A DNA stretch of 64,000 bases from CAZUTO01 sp964623085. GTDB lineage: Bacteria > Pseudomonadota > Gammaproteobacteria > Pseudomonadales > GM7GCV1. The stretch spans positions 81,574 to 145,573 of the forward strand of contig CAZUTO010000003.1 of NCBI GenBank assembly GCA_964623085.1, read 5' to 3'. Of this stretch, positions 9,281-18,927 are shown piece after piece. The position numbers and the translations under genes were made by a program. Within the stretch, counting starts at the first letter, position 1, and each line of letters starts with the position of its first letter. The notes under the pieces were generated by a model. It was given only the letters and a program-made list of their open reading frames with translations. It did no database searches and was not told the DNA's origin.

Positions 9281-10260
9281 CTGTTATTCACTCGCATTTC
9301 AACCTCGTTGTCATCTGACATAAAACACGCAAGCGTCGTAAGCACCTGAACAAGATGTGCCTCACCTTGGGCAGGGGGCAGCAACGTACCCGGTATTTTT
9401 AGCCCATAGTGCTGACCCAATTGTTCCATTTGTATCGCTTTGGCACAGAGCGCGCTCAGTCGTTTTTCTGTATCGAGATCGGGGTAATACTCCCAATCCA
9501 ACCACTCCGGATTGGAGGTGTTTGCTTCAAATTTTTTCTCGAGCATGCCTCGGCCTGCAGAATACTGTTTCCAAGCAATACGCTGCATAGGAACGCCTGG
9601 CTGCCAGGTTTCCAATCCACCAAAATCATCGATGCCGCGTTTATGAGCTTGTCCTTCCATTCCCTCAGATCCGACGTCATCGACCGCCGGTGCTTCGATA
9701 GGTTCTGGAAACACTAATGCTGGCGCACTCAGTTTAGGTAACGTCCAAGCTCTGATAATACCCAATGGATAGCTAGATTCAATTTTCAATCTACCCGGGC
9801 GCAGCCAACCTCGTTGTTTAGTCGGTAAACTAATTTCCAAATTTGTATCAGTGTCTGCGGGAATATCTGCTATTACCTGCTCTGCACCAGCCCATTCAAA
9901 ACGAAGCCGCAATCGCGGCGACTTGCCGCGGTTATTGACCTTCAAATGAACGATTAACGGCTCACCGACGAAAGCTTGGCTGCATCCTGCAACTGAAACT
10001 GTCAGCCCACTTAGATTGCTATGAGTGGCAAAAATGGCGGATATAAATACTGCCAGCAATAAGTACGACAGCAGCAATACTAGATTGTTTTCATAGTTGG
10101 TTCCGACCAACCACAGCAATAAAACAACCAAGAAGAAACCCACAGATTGGCGAGCCGGAACAATATAGATATTCTTCTGGGTGAGTGTTTCAGAAGTCGC
10201 AAGTGGCTGTCGCCGATCTAACCATTGACGAATATGTTGTCGCGCAGATTGAACCAGCAT
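9277..10260 (-). CDS. DUF58 domain membrane protein
   Basis: This 327-residue protein has two hydrophobic segments (about 38-80) and then a beta-rich region leading to the DUF58 motif around KRGIDDFGGLETWQPGVP and RIAWKQYSAG. DUF58 proteins almost always sit beside a MoxR ATPase and often a transglutaminase, as here. Their role is thought to be in assembly or maturation of envelope proteins, but no reaction is established. It lies 12 bp downstream of moxR and overlaps tgpA by 4 bp. Confidence 0.93.
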   Translation of the reverse strand: MLVQSARQHIRQWLDRRQPLATSETLTQKNIYIVPARQSVGFFLVVLLLWLVGTNYENNLVLLLSYLLLAVFISAIFATHSNLSGLTVSVAGCSQAFVGEPLIVHLKVNNRGKSPRLRLRFEWAGAEQVIADIPADTDTNLEISLPTKQRGWLRPGRLKIESSYPLGIIRAWTLPKLSAPALVFPEPIEAPAVDDVGSEGMEGQAHKRGIDDFGGLETWQPGVPMQRIAWKQYSAGRGMLEKKFEANTSNPEWLDWEYYPDLDTEKRLSALCAKAIQMEQLGQHYGLKIPGTLLPPAQGEAHLVQVLTTLACFMSDDNEVEMRVNNS

Positions 10261-10272
10261 TATGACAATGCG

Positions 10273-11193
10273 TTAGGCAGCAAGAATATCTATCGTTTGC
10301 ATCCATTGTTCTATCTCAGCAATGGAGCTTTGGGTGCCAGTTGTCCGACTAGCAAGGCGATGACTGAACACCGACGCGACCACCGCTTGGACATCATCCG
10401 GCGTCAGATAATCTCTTCCGGACAACATCGCCCATGCTTTAGCTGCCGATAATAGCGCCAAGCCGCCACGCGGTGAGATTCCATGAACGAACTGCGTTCC
10501 TTCCCTAGTGGCAGCCAACAAGCGCTGCACATAATCTAATACAACGTCTGTTACTTTAATATCTTTCAGTGCCAACTTAGCTTGTTCAAGTTCTTCTGCT
10601 GAAACACATACCCTTAAATCATCAATCAGATCGCGTGGATTCTGACCATCAAGTATCGTGCGCTCTGTATTAAAGTCAGGGTACCCGAGCGATATGCGCA
10701 TCAAGAAACGGTCGAGCTGAGATTCCGGTAAAGGAAAGGTGCCAGCAAGGGAATGAGGATTTTGAGTAGCAATCACAAAGAATGGATTGGGCAAATCCCG
10801 CGTCACGCCATCCAGCGACACTTGACGCTCCTCCATTGCTTCGAGCAACGCCGACTGTGTTTTAGGGCTAGATCGATTGATCTCATCCGCCAACAAAAGT
10901 TGACAAAAAACTGGGCCAGAAACAAACTCGAAGTCCCCGCTGGTTTTATTCATCATTGAAAAACCAGTCAGATCCGCCGGCAACATATCACTGGTAAACT
11001 GAATACGGTTGTAATCCAAACCTGTGACTTTAGCGAGCGCATGGGCTAGCGTTGTTTTCCCCAGCCCAGGCAAGTCTTCAATCAGTAAATGTCCACCAGC
11101 AAGCATAGTGGCCAAAGACAACTTGACCGACTGCTCCTTGCCCATCAAAACTCTACCTATCTCTGCAACGGCAGACTGCAGTTTCTCGTGCAA
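10273..11193 (-). CDS. MoxR-family AAA+ ATPase
   Basis: MoxR ATPases act as chaperone-like remodelling factors. The 306 residues include Walker A LPGLGKTT at 41-48, a Walker B segment LLADEINRSSPKTQSALLEAMEE, and sensor motifs including ATQNPHSLAGTFPLPESQLDRF. The C-terminal lid contains HGISPRGGLALLSAAKAWA. It heads the moxR-DUF58-tgpA operon on the minus strand, so it probably acts on one of those partners. Confidence 0.95.
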   Translation of the reverse strand: MHEKLQSAVAEIGRVLMGKEQSVKLSLATMLAGGHLLIEDLPGLGKTTLAHALAKVTGLDYNRIQFTSDMLPADLTGFSMMNKTSGDFEFVSGPVFCQLLLADEINRSSPKTQSALLEAMEERQVSLDGVTRDLPNPFFVIATQNPHSLAGTFPLPESQLDRFLMRISLGYPDFNTERTILDGQNPRDLIDDLRVCVSAEELEQAKLALKDIKVTDVVLDYVQRLLAATREGTQFVHGISPRGGLALLSAAKAWAMLSGRDYLTPDDVQAVVASVFSHRLASRTTGTQSSIAEIEQWMQTIDILAA

Positions 11194-11259
11194 CTAAGAC
11201 ACTCCTTACAACATTAGATAAATAAGGATAATTGCGCTGTCACAGGTTTAGGTCAACGA

Positions 11260-12060
11260 CTAAAAGCCAAAACCGTCGAGTAGTCCCTCAATTTTCTCTT
11301 TGGCTTCGCCTAATTCTTCAGTACTGCCTTCTATCAAGCCTTCGACTTTATCCTTGGCTGCATCTAACTCATCGGTCACACCATCAACCTGATTACGTAA
11401 TTCCGACACTAAAGCAGATCCAAAGACGGCACTGCCTGCAGCGGCAGTAATTTGTTGGAAGATCTGCGCAGAAGCTTCTGACACGGTTGCACCACTGGAA
11501 TTTCGTCCAATATCTGTCAATACAAGATCCGGCATAGGAACCTGGATAGTTCTACCGCCTAATCGACTATCTTTAACAGTTATAGTGGCGCCCGAAAGCG
11601 AAAATTTTTCGATAATAACTTTCGTCTCGTCTTCAGACCCTTCCTCTTCATCCGAACTACCACCAGTATTCTTTTCGATGTTATCCATTAACGTTTTAAA
11701 ATTATCGCCAGCTGCACCGTTTTCATAAAAGATCTTCGGATCAACAATATTAATGTTGTGGACGACAATCACATCTTCACGCAGTGTGGTGGCATCAACT
11801 TCTAAGTCGATGGCACCTAATGTGAATGCATTCGGGTGCTCAAACCCTGCAGGGTTACCAACAACAAATCCATTCAACGAACCAGAGCCATCTAGCGGCG
11901 AAAGGCGTGCGCTATCAAGTCTGACTTCAGTTCCCGTCACTTCTGGGCCAACGCGCTCTACCGCAGCCTTGATAATGACGTCCATGTAAAACCAAATCGC
12001 TACTAGCGCCAATATGAGTAGTATGACTAACCCACCAAATAGTTTGAGTACTAGCTTCAT
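11260..12060 (-). CDS. Short AsmA-like membrane-anchored protein
   Basis: The 266-residue product has one N-terminal membrane segment (about 5-27) followed by a beta-rich region typical of AsmA/DUF748-like proteins: VTGTEVRLDSARLSPLDGSGSLNGFVV and later IEVDATTLREDVIVVHNI-like strands. The last 40 residues differ, forming two similar acidic amphipathic helices (DAAKDKVEGLIEG and EAKEKIEGLLDG). Full-length AsmA proteins are far longer, so this is a compact relative. It probably sits in the inner membrane facing the periplasm. Its function is unknown. Confidence 0.75.
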   Translation of the reverse strand: MKLVLKLFGGLVILLILALVAIWFYMDVIIKAAVERVGPEVTGTEVRLDSARLSPLDGSGSLNGFVVGNPAGFEHPNAFTLGAIDLEVDATTLREDVIVVHNINIVDPKIFYENGAAGDNFKTLMDNIEKNTGGSSDEEEGSEDETKVIIEKFSLSGATITVKDSRLGGRTIQVPMPDLVLTDIGRNSSGATVSEASAQIFQQITAAAGSAVFGSALVSELRNQVDGVTDELDAAKDKVEGLIEGSTEELGEAKEKIEGLLDGFGF

Positions 12061-12136
12061 CGGATTCCCCTATACAATGACTGTCAAATTAAAATCAGTC
12101 TAACACTCTCATTAATACTCTCAAAGACGAAATAAA

Positions 12137-12886
12137 GTGGCGGGATTAACCTACTTAATTAGCGGATTTGGCTTGGTTTTCCGAAAAGGCATTAAGCGAT
12201 ACACACTTGGGCCAATCGCCATTAACCTAATGCTTTATCTCTTTGCCGGTTTCTATTTAGTCGAACAATTCTCCCACCTACTAGACTGGGGCATCAGCCT
12301 AATTCCTGACTGGCTCAGCTTCTTATCACCTATAGCTTGGCTAATGTTTGCTGTACTAAGTTTCTTGGTCGCAGGATACAGCTTTGCCATGATCGCCATG
12401 ATCATTGGCGCACCGTTTCATGGTCTTTTAGCTGAAAAGGTTGCTATTGAGCTCGGTTATCGTGAGTTCGACGAACCCATAACATTGCAAGTACTGTGGC
12501 GAATCGCAGCACGTTCGCTTAAACGCGAACTCACCAAATTACTCTATTACATACCGCGAATTTTCGCAGTTGTTTTGGCTACATTTGCCCTAAGCTTTAT
12601 TCCCATTCTGAATATTCTAGCTCCTGCGTTTACACTGGGCTGGGCAGCATGGTCAATGGCGATTCAAGTTATCGACTATCCCGCCGATAACGACCAAATC
12701 GAATTCCGACCTATGCTGGCAATGATGAAAAAAAAGCGCGGCGCTTGCCTTATTTTCGGAGGCTCGTCGTCATTTTTAATGAGTATTCCAGTGATCAACT
12801 TAATCGCGATCCCCGCTGCAGTCGCAGGAGCAACAAAATTGTGGCTGGAAGAATTTGAAAACAACGCTGAGAGCTCAGCGCCATAG
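12137..12886 (+). CDS. cysZ: CysZ-type sulfate uptake protein
   Basis: CysZ is an inner-membrane sulfate permease feeding cysteine synthesis. The 249-residue protein starts at a GTG and contains the family opening YLISGFGLVFRKGIKRYTLGPIAINLML. Four or more hydrophobic segments follow (about 25-45, 65-100, 145-180, 215-235), plus the conserved IGAPFHGLLAEKVAIEL segment. It is divergent from the AsmA-like gene and convergent with the ribosomal oxygenase gene. No other sulfur genes are nearby. Confidence 0.88.
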   Translation: MAGLTYLISGFGLVFRKGIKRYTLGPIAINLMLYLFAGFYLVEQFSHLLDWGISLIPDWLSFLSPIAWLMFAVLSFLVAGYSFAMIAMIIGAPFHGLLAEKVAIELGYREFDEPITLQVLWRIAARSLKRELTKLLYYIPRIFAVVLATFALSFIPILNILAPAFTLGWAAWSMAIQVIDYPADNDQIEFRPMLAMMKKKRGACLIFGGSSSFLMSIPVINLIAIPAAVAGATKLWLEEFENNAESSAP

Positions 12887-12913
12887 ATGACAAAGGCCTT
12901 AGACGATGCTCCG

Positions 12914-14035
12914 CTATATGGCAATCAGCGCACCGGACTGCAGTAGTAGCTTTATCAATTCAGGACTCAATTTATCGGTCTCTATCTCGGTATCACAAAT
13001 CATCTCTGCCTCATGGTCAGATACCGAATAGCTAACGCCGTCTACAAACAGCTCTGCAAAATGGGACCCCGTAATACGATAGGCAAAGCGGCTATGCGGC
13101 GAACGCTCAATGAGCGCACAACCATTTTTAATATCCACAAGGATAGACTCCACCTCTTCGTCAGTGAGCAAGTCAGCAGCATCCAAATATCGCGGTTCAG
13201 TAACCTGGGCAATAAAAGCTTGTTTTACTGCAAACATAAGATCAGATTTGCTAACACCGTCAAAAAGCGCATCTAAACCATCGTCAACCGATTTACCGAT
13301 CAGCGAGCCACCCTGGAGTCGTTCTGAATCTCGATACCGGAGGCTTTCGGGAAGCTCTGCCGCCAAACGCTCTGCCGCGCTCACCAATAGCTCCGCCGCC
13401 GAAGGCGCGCGGAAACCGATAGACCAGGTAACACTTCCTTCCTTCCCTGCGGTCCCCCAGTGGGCCATACCCGCGGGAATATACAGCATGTCGCCAGCTC
13501 TGACTTGATATTGATTACTCTGCTCGAAGTGATCGAGCAAACGTAAAGGCTGGTCAACGCGCAGTGCAGAGGTTTCATCACAACGCTGGCCAAGACGCCA
13601 GTTCCTTTGACCAGAAACTTGCAGAAGAAAAACATCGTAATTATCAAAATGAGGCCCTACGCCACCACCTGGAGGCGCATAGCTAATCATGACATCGTCT
13701 AGTCGCCAGCGTGGCAGAAAATGAAACTGTTTTAAAACCTCCGCGACTTCAGGCACCCATTGGTCGACCGACTGCACAAGAAGTGTCCAGTTTTCTTTCG
13801 GCAATTCACCAAACTTTTCTTCAGTAAATGGGCCATTCTCTACACGCCATTGATCGGTTGCCGAGTTCCAGTGAACCAACCTCGATTCCACATCGCTCTC
13901 AAGAGAAAGGCCTGCAAGCTCGTCCACACTAAGTACATTTTCGAACTGTTTGGCGGCATTACGAATAAATAGTGGTTTGCTCTGCCAATAATCTCGCAGA
14001 AATCGTTCAATACCAATGGTGCCAATGATCGACAT
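12914..14035 (-). CDS. roxA: Cupin 4-type ribosomal protein oxygenase (YcfD/RoxA-like)
   Basis: Members of this JmjC/cupin family are Fe(II)/2-oxoglutarate oxygenases; E. coli YcfD hydroxylates an arginine of ribosomal protein uL16. The 373-residue protein has the iron-binding HxD at His129 and Asp131 (GPHFDNYDVFLLQVSG) and the distal His192 (IPAGMAHWGTAG). The C-terminal region resembles the winged-helix and dimerisation parts of YcfD. Substrate identity is inferred from the family. The gene is transcribed alone. Confidence 0.9.
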   Translation of the reverse strand: MSIIGTIGIERFLRDYWQSKPLFIRNAAKQFENVLSVDELAGLSLESDVESRLVHWNSATDQWRVENGPFTEEKFGELPKENWTLLVQSVDQWVPEVAEVLKQFHFLPRWRLDDVMISYAPPGGGVGPHFDNYDVFLLQVSGQRNWRLGQRCDETSALRVDQPLRLLDHFEQSNQYQVRAGDMLYIPAGMAHWGTAGKEGSVTWSIGFRAPSAAELLVSAAERLAAELPESLRYRDSERLQGGSLIGKSVDDGLDALFDGVSKSDLMFAVKQAFIAQVTEPRYLDAADLLTDEEVESILVDIKNGCALIERSPHSRFAYRITGSHFAELFVDGVSYSVSDHEAEMICDTEIETDKLSPELIKLLLQSGALIAI

Positions 14036-14230
14036 TTTCTAAATTCGTTCCGAGCAGGTTTTTGAGTGAAGGGAGGTTAGTCTGAACCGGCTAGTTATTA
14101 TAGCCATCAATTAAACCTATTAGTTCACGGCACCCTGTTCCTAAAAATTGATTTTCAGTAGAATTACAGCTATTCATTCAACAAATATCTAATTTGCGGT
14201 GGCTTTACGCGTCACTCAGCAGGAGAGATC

Positions 14231-15178
14231 ATGTCACCTATTACTGTGTGCGCGCTATACAAATTCGTGCGCCTTGAGAATTTTGAATTATTGAAACCAG
14301 ATCTTCTGGATTTAATGCTTGATCAAAGCGTCCGCGGAACAATCTTGCTTGCACCCGAAGGGATCAACGGCACCATTTCCGGTACATCAGACGGTATTGA
14401 GCGAGTGCTGAGCTTTCTAAATACTGACCCAAGATTGAATCCTATCGACTGTAAGTTTTCCTATCATGATAAAAAACCGTTTTTGCGCACCAAAGTTAAG
14501 CTAAAAAAAGAAATCGTGACCATGGGATGCGATGACATTGACCCAAATCGATCAGCCGGAACCTATGTGCAGCCCAAAGATTGGAACAACCTTATCTCCG
14601 ATCCTGATGTCGTGGTAGTTGACACACGCAACGACTACGAATGCGAAATTGGATCATTTAAACATGCTATCAACCCGAAAACTGAAAGTTTCCGCGAATT
14701 TCCAGCCTATGCGAACAAACATCTCGATTCCAACAAACACAAAAAAGTAGCAATGTTCTGCACCGGTGGTATTCGCTGCGAAAAGTCCACTGCCTACCTT
14801 AAACAACAGGGGTTTGAAGAGGTGTACCATCTGCAAGGCGGTATTCTAAAATATCTAGAAGAAGTGCCTGAAGAAGAGTCGCTTTGGGAAGGAGAGTGTT
14901 TCGTATTTGATGATCGTGTCGCCGTAAATCATCAACTCAACAAAGGCTCATACGACCAATGCCATGCTTGCCGTTACCCGATCACTGAGACCGATAAAAA
15001 GCATGCTCATTACCAGAGCGGGGTGAGCTGTCCTCGTTGTTTCGAAACACTAAGCGACAGACAAAAACAGCGTTTTACCGAACGAGAAAAGCAAATGCAA
15101 CTAGCGAAAGAACGAGGCGAAAAACATCTCGGCGCAGAGGCCGCTATCGCGTCTAATATCGCGCCTAAAACACCGTAA
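14231..15178 (+). CDS. trhO: tRNA uridine-34 hydroxylase TrhO (rhodanese family)
   Basis: TrhO (YceA) makes 5-hydroxyuridine at the tRNA wobble position. The 315 residues comprise an N-terminal acylphosphatase-like domain with APEGINGTISG at about 41-51, a central rhodanese domain with the catalytic loop CTGGIRC beginning at Cys177, and a C-terminal Cys-rich zinc-like segment (CHACRYPI and CPRCFETL). An AGGAGAG Shine-Dalgarno precedes the ATG. Its end is convergent with the AI-2E-type exporter gene. Confidence 0.94.
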   Translation: MSPITVCALYKFVRLENFELLKPDLLDLMLDQSVRGTILLAPEGINGTISGTSDGIERVLSFLNTDPRLNPIDCKFSYHDKKPFLRTKVKLKKEIVTMGCDDIDPNRSAGTYVQPKDWNNLISDPDVVVVDTRNDYECEIGSFKHAINPKTESFREFPAYANKHLDSNKHKKVAMFCTGGIRCEKSTAYLKQQGFEEVYHLQGGILKYLEEVPEEESLWEGECFVFDDRVAVNHQLNKGSYDQCHACRYPITETDKKHAHYQSGVSCPRCFETLSDRQKQRFTEREKQMQLAKERGEKHLGAEAAIASNIAPKTP

Positions 15179-15233
15179 GTTAGCATTACCAGAACGGGCC
15201 AAACAGAAAGAATGCGGTAGCAATTTGTTCTGG

Positions 15234-16340
15234 CTAGCCTGTTTCATTAACAATATCACTTGATAGAGAATCAGCATCTGCATGCTCTGCTTCCAAGCTA
15301 TCAAGCTTCGCCTCAAAAACATCTCCTGATCCCATCAACATACCGATCCAGCGAGTATCTGGAAATACTTCAAGTGCGATTTTTACCATCATCGTCAGAG
15401 GCACCGAAAGCAACATGCCAATGGGCCCCATCACCCATCCCCAAAACACCAATGAAACCAATACAATCAAAGGCGAAAGACCTAGACCCTTACCCATAAC
15501 TTTAGGTTCAATAACATTGCCAACAATCCCGTTGATGGCCACATACCCCGCACCAGTAAACAATGCCGTCAAAGGGCCAAGCTGAACTAATGCAAGCAAT
15601 ACGGCAGGGACAGCAGCGAGCAATGAACCCAGAGTAGGAACGAAGTTTAGAAGAAATGCCAAGGTTCCCCAGAGAACGGCGTAGTCAACGCCAAGAACAG
15701 TGAGCAGTAACCAAGCGAGAAAGCCGGTTAGCAAGCTGATTACCGCCTTAATGGCCATGTATTCGTTAATTGTTTTGGTAATCGCCTGCAGTGACTCAAC
15801 GCCGCCTTTTGCTCTAGGCAGCGCAATGCCGACTTTCTCGTATAGGCTCATTTCTTCGCCGACGACGAATATGACAGTAAGCAAGATTAGAAAGGCATTG
15901 GTCATCATATGGCCAAGCGACGAAAGCACCACCCCCGCGAGCGGAAACACACGTTCAGGATTTACCATAGACTGAAACTGCTCAAGATCCAGATCTAACC
16001 CAAAGCTAGCAACCCAAGCAATAAACCCACTTCCCATAGTCGAAAGCCGCTCTTGATAAAGTGGCATATCATCGGCAAACCCTCTCATGGATGTCCCTAA
16101 AATACTGCCCAACAAAACGCCCACAATGATCAATGCCAAGATAACTAGCAACACAGATAGTCCGTGTGACAAGCCTCTTTCGCGAAGAATTTGGATGGGC
16201 GGCATACAGAGAACGGAGATAAAAATCGCCATTAAAAATGGAACCAACAAATCTGCCGAGGCTTTTACGCCCGCAATAATTACAACTACTGCCGCTGCAT
16301 AGATAAGAAAGCGGCCAATGGGTGAAAATGATGCATCCAT
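15234..16340 (-). CDS. AI-2E/PerM family transporter
   Basis: This 368-residue integral membrane protein has seven or eight predicted hydrophobic segments and the family segments GTLAFLLNFVPTLGSLLAAVPAVLLALVQ (split around residues 225-255) and NVIEPKVMGKGLGLSPLIVL. The family includes TqsA and PerM exporters, but substrates are mostly unproven. An acidic C-terminal tail (DSLEAEHADADSLSSD) extends into the cytoplasm. It lies 31 bp downstream of the DUF3094 gene and is probably cotranscribed with it. Confidence 0.9.
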   Translation of the reverse strand: MDASFSPIGRFLIYAAAVVVIIAGVKASADLLVPFLMAIFISVLCMPPIQILRERGLSHGLSVLLVILALIIVGVLLGSILGTSMRGFADDMPLYQERLSTMGSGFIAWVASFGLDLDLEQFQSMVNPERVFPLAGVVLSSLGHMMTNAFLILLTVIFVVGEEMSLYEKVGIALPRAKGGVESLQAITKTINEYMAIKAVISLLTGFLAWLLLTVLGVDYAVLWGTLAFLLNFVPTLGSLLAAVPAVLLALVQLGPLTALFTGAGYVAINGIVGNVIEPKVMGKGLGLSPLIVLVSLVFWGWVMGPIGMLLSVPLTMMVKIALEVFPDTRWIGMLMGSGDVFEAKLDSLEAEHADADSLSSDIVNETG

Positions 16341-16371
16341 AAAATAGTAGCTCCTGCAGCGTTAGATACGG

Positions 16372-16557
16372 TTATGCGAAGCCTAGTTTCTTTGCGTATA
16401 ACCAAGCGATTAACCCGAGTATTGCCACAATACCCCAAAGAATCAGCGCTAATCTAATAGGACGAAACGGCCGACGTTCTATGTCGTTATACCCCGAATT
16501 GATAAACCCATCGACTTTAGCTTGATCATCAGGAGACAGCTTATTCTCTGTTTTCAT
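16372..16557 (-). CDS. DUF3094 small membrane protein
   Basis: The 61-residue product has a hydrophilic start (LSPDDQAKVDGFINSGYNDIERRPFRP) and one C-terminal membrane segment. The DDQxxVDxF and NDxERxPFRP pattern is that of the DUF3094 family, which is common in gammaproteobacteria and of unknown function. It is transcribed away from comF and precedes the AI-2E-type gene. Confidence 0.75.
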   Translation of the reverse strand: MKTENKLSPDDQAKVDGFINSGYNDIERRPFRPIRLALILWGIVAILGLIAWLYAKKLGFA

Positions 16558-16641
16558 AGCCTTACACCGGATTAATGTGGCATATTTTTACTAAATTTGA
16601 TAACTTCATCACAAATAGAATTAAATGCAGCACCCAAAAGT

Positions 16642-17343
16642 ATGTTAGCACCTTTATCTAAAGCTCTGATTCCAACGGTATGCCATCTCTGCGCAGATTC
16701 GGGCGAGCATAGCATTCCAAATCTTTGCGCAGCCTGTCAAAGCAATATCCCGTATATAGATCATGCTTGCGAACATTGCTCACTTCCAATTAGCAGCGAA
16801 CACACTTTTTGCAACCAATGTGCCGCAAATCGACCAGTCTATGACACCAGCCTGACCGTATTCCATTATAAAAAACCGATGGATGTTCTATTCAACCGGC
16901 TCAAGCATCATCGAGACATTACGGTCGCCGCCACCTTCGCTAACCTATTGGCAGACAAAATCATCTCATCTAATGCCGAGCTACCGGACATCATTATACC
17001 TATTCCTCTAAATTGGAAGCGCCAGCTTATGCGTGGTTTTAATCATAGCCAAGCTATCGCAGCGTTGCTTGCTGGAAGGCTTGGAGTCAATTTGGATGCA
17101 AAAGCACTCACTCGAGTGACCAATAGTGCACCGCAACAAGGCCTCTCTAGAGTTGAACGCCTAAAGAATCTCGATCGCTGCTTCGAAGCCAACAAATCGG
17201 TTCGCAACAAAAAAGTGGCTATCGTCGATGACGTTATTACAACTGGCGCCACAATGCAGGCAGCAGCCACCGCGCTTTACATTAAAGGAACGACGAGTAT
17301 TTCAGCTTGGTCCGTAGCGCGCACACCTGAAACCAAAAAGTAA
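16642..17343 (+). CDS. comF: ComF family phosphoribosyltransferase-like protein
   Basis: ComF proteins are needed for internalising DNA in natural transformation and carry a phosphoribosyltransferase fold. I start the gene at the ATG at 16642 (233 residues). An in-frame TTG at 16597 would add 15 atypical residues, and neither start has a good Shine-Dalgarno. Four Cys pairs (C14/C17, C29/C32, C43/C46, C57/C60) form an N-terminal zinc-binding module. The phosphoribosyl-binding motif VAIVDDVITTGAT is intact near the C-terminus. Confidence 0.9.
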   Translation: MLAPLSKALIPTVCHLCADSGEHSIPNLCAACQSNIPYIDHACEHCSLPISSEHTFCNQCAANRPVYDTSLTVFHYKKPMDVLFNRLKHHRDITVAATFANLLADKIISSNAELPDIIIPIPLNWKRQLMRGFNHSQAIAALLAGRLGVNLDAKALTRVTNSAPQQGLSRVERLKNLDRCFEANKSVRNKKVAIVDDVITTGATMQAAATALYIKGTTSISAWSVARTPETKK

Positions 17344-17350
17344 GGCGTCG

Positions 17351-18274
17351 CTAAAGCTGATCCCAAGAAAAACTCAGGCCATCGGCCAAACTTTTCTGAT
17401 TCAAAAGAAGCATCAGCAACCTATCCAAACCAACCGCCACACCTGAACAGTCTGGCAGCCCATTCTCCACCGCTTCCATAAATTTCTGATCAAATTTAAT
17501 CTCTGGCGAGCCCATCGCTTTGCGCTGCGAACGACCAATTTCAAATCGTTTTCGCTGCTCAACAGCATCCGTGAGTTCATCATAGCCATTAGCTAGCTCT
17601 ACCCTATTGAGATAAATCTCAAACCTTCTCGCTACTTGATTGCCGCTTTCGTCTTCCTGAACCTTAGCCAACTCTGCTTGGTACGATGGGTAATCACTAA
17701 TAACTACCAATCCAGATGGCAGCTGAGGTTCAACAAGCGTGGCCATCAAAAACTCTAACAATCCTTTATGATCTAAGTCTCCACGCAAGCCAGATTTAGC
17801 AGCCAGCGTATGTAACTCTGCGTAACCAGCACTGTGAGGATCCAAGCCAGTCACTGATTGGAATTGCTCTGCATAGCTTAAACGACTTACCTGACATGAA
17901 ACGCCAAGCACCACCAATAGATCTAGAACCTCGCGAATAAGGTCCTCCAATGAAAACCCTAAACGGTACCATTCCAGCAATGAAAATTCGGGGTTGTGAA
18001 AACGGCCATGCTCTCCGGATCGGAAAGCCTTACAAATTGTATATACGTCTCCAGATCCGTCACAAAGCAGACGCTTTAAAAAAAACTCTGGCGATGTCTG
18101 CAGGTAGACATTTTTATCCATATGACTAACCAACATGGAGTGCATATGTGGGTCTACCGACCCACCGCATCCAAGCACAGGCACATCTACCTCAAGCACA
18201 CCACGCTGATCAAAGAAATCCCTAATTTTTCGATAAAGAGTAGACCGTGCTTCAGCATTGGCGCGATCAAACAT
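17351..18274 (-). CDS. epmA: EF-P lysine-34 beta-lysyltransferase EpmA
   Basis: EpmA is a paralogue of lysyl-tRNA synthetase that attaches (R)-beta-lysine to Lys34 of EF-P. At 307 residues it contains only the class II catalytic domain without an anticodon-binding domain, as expected. Motif 2 is visible at FHNPEFSLLEWYRLG and motif 3 at GVAVGLDRLLMLLL. It lies 48 bp downstream of efp on the same strand, and epmB starts just the other side of efp. Confidence 0.95.
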   Translation of the reverse strand: MFDRANAEARSTLYRKIRDFFDQRGVLEVDVPVLGCGGSVDPHMHSMLVSHMDKNVYLQTSPEFFLKRLLCDGSGDVYTICKAFRSGEHGRFHNPEFSLLEWYRLGFSLEDLIREVLDLLVVLGVSCQVSRLSYAEQFQSVTGLDPHSAGYAELHTLAAKSGLRGDLDHKGLLEFLMATLVEPQLPSGLVVISDYPSYQAELAKVQEDESGNQVARRFEIYLNRVELANGYDELTDAVEQRKRFEIGRSQRKAMGSPEIKFDQKFMEAVENGLPDCSGVAVGLDRLLMLLLNQKSLADGLSFSWDQL

Positions 18275-18322
18275 CTGTGGTTTGGAGATCTAAAACTAAC
18301 AGTGGCTTGAGACAGGCTAAGA

Positions 18323-18892
18323 CTAGTCTTTTACTCGACCCAAATATTCTGCAGTTCGAGTATCTACTTTGATAACGTCGCCAATCTCAAGAAATAGTGG
18401 AACCTTAACTACCGCACCCGTCGACAAAGTTGCCGGCTTGTTACCTCCCTGAGCCGTATCACCGCGAAGACCAGGGTCAGTTTCTACAATATCCAGCTCG
18501 ACATGATTAGGTGGCACCACAGAGAGAGGTGCACCGTTGTATAACGTAACCACACACATATCTTGCTCCCGCAACCACTGCGCAGCGTCCGAAACTGCAG
18601 CGGCATCGGCTTGTTGTTGGTCAAAGGTTTCGGGATCCATAAAATGCCAATATTCGCCATCGTTATAGAGATATTGCATATCAGTATCGACCACATCGGC
18701 ACCCTCAAGGCTTTCTCCAGACTTGAACGTCCGCTCCCAAGTGCGACCAGTTTTAAGGTTTTTCAATCTAACGCGATTAAAGGCTTGCCCCTTGCCTGGC
18801 TTAACAAATTCATTTTCAACAATGGAGCAAGGGTCTCCATCTAACATTACTTTCAAACCACCACGGAATTCATTGGTAGAATAGTTAGCCAT
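18323..18892 (-). CDS. efp: Translation elongation factor P
   Basis: EF-P relieves ribosomes stalled on proline stretches. The 189-residue protein has the three-domain layout with the modification loop FVKPGKGQAF placing the target lysine at residue 34. The signature near the C-terminus is GDVIKVDTRTAEYLGRV. It lies between epmA (same strand) and epmB (divergent, 35 bp away), so substrate and two modification enzymes form one locus. No epmC is seen here. Confidence 0.97.
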   Translation of the reverse strand: MANYSTNEFRGGLKVMLDGDPCSIVENEFVKPGKGQAFNRVRLKNLKTGRTWERTFKSGESLEGADVVDTDMQYLYNDGEYWHFMDPETFDQQQADAAAVSDAAQWLREQDMCVVTLYNGAPLSVVPPNHVELDIVETDPGLRGDTAQGGNKPATLSTGAVVKVPLFLEIGDVIKVDTRTAEYLGRVKD

Positions 18893-18927
18893 TTTCTATC
18901 TCTCGATACTCAAATTTAAAGGCAGCA

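Noticed and set aside
15189..15233. CCAGAAC/GTTCTGG inverted repeat between trhO and the exporter gene
   Set aside because: Only 7 bp with a 31-base loop and no T-run; likely chance.
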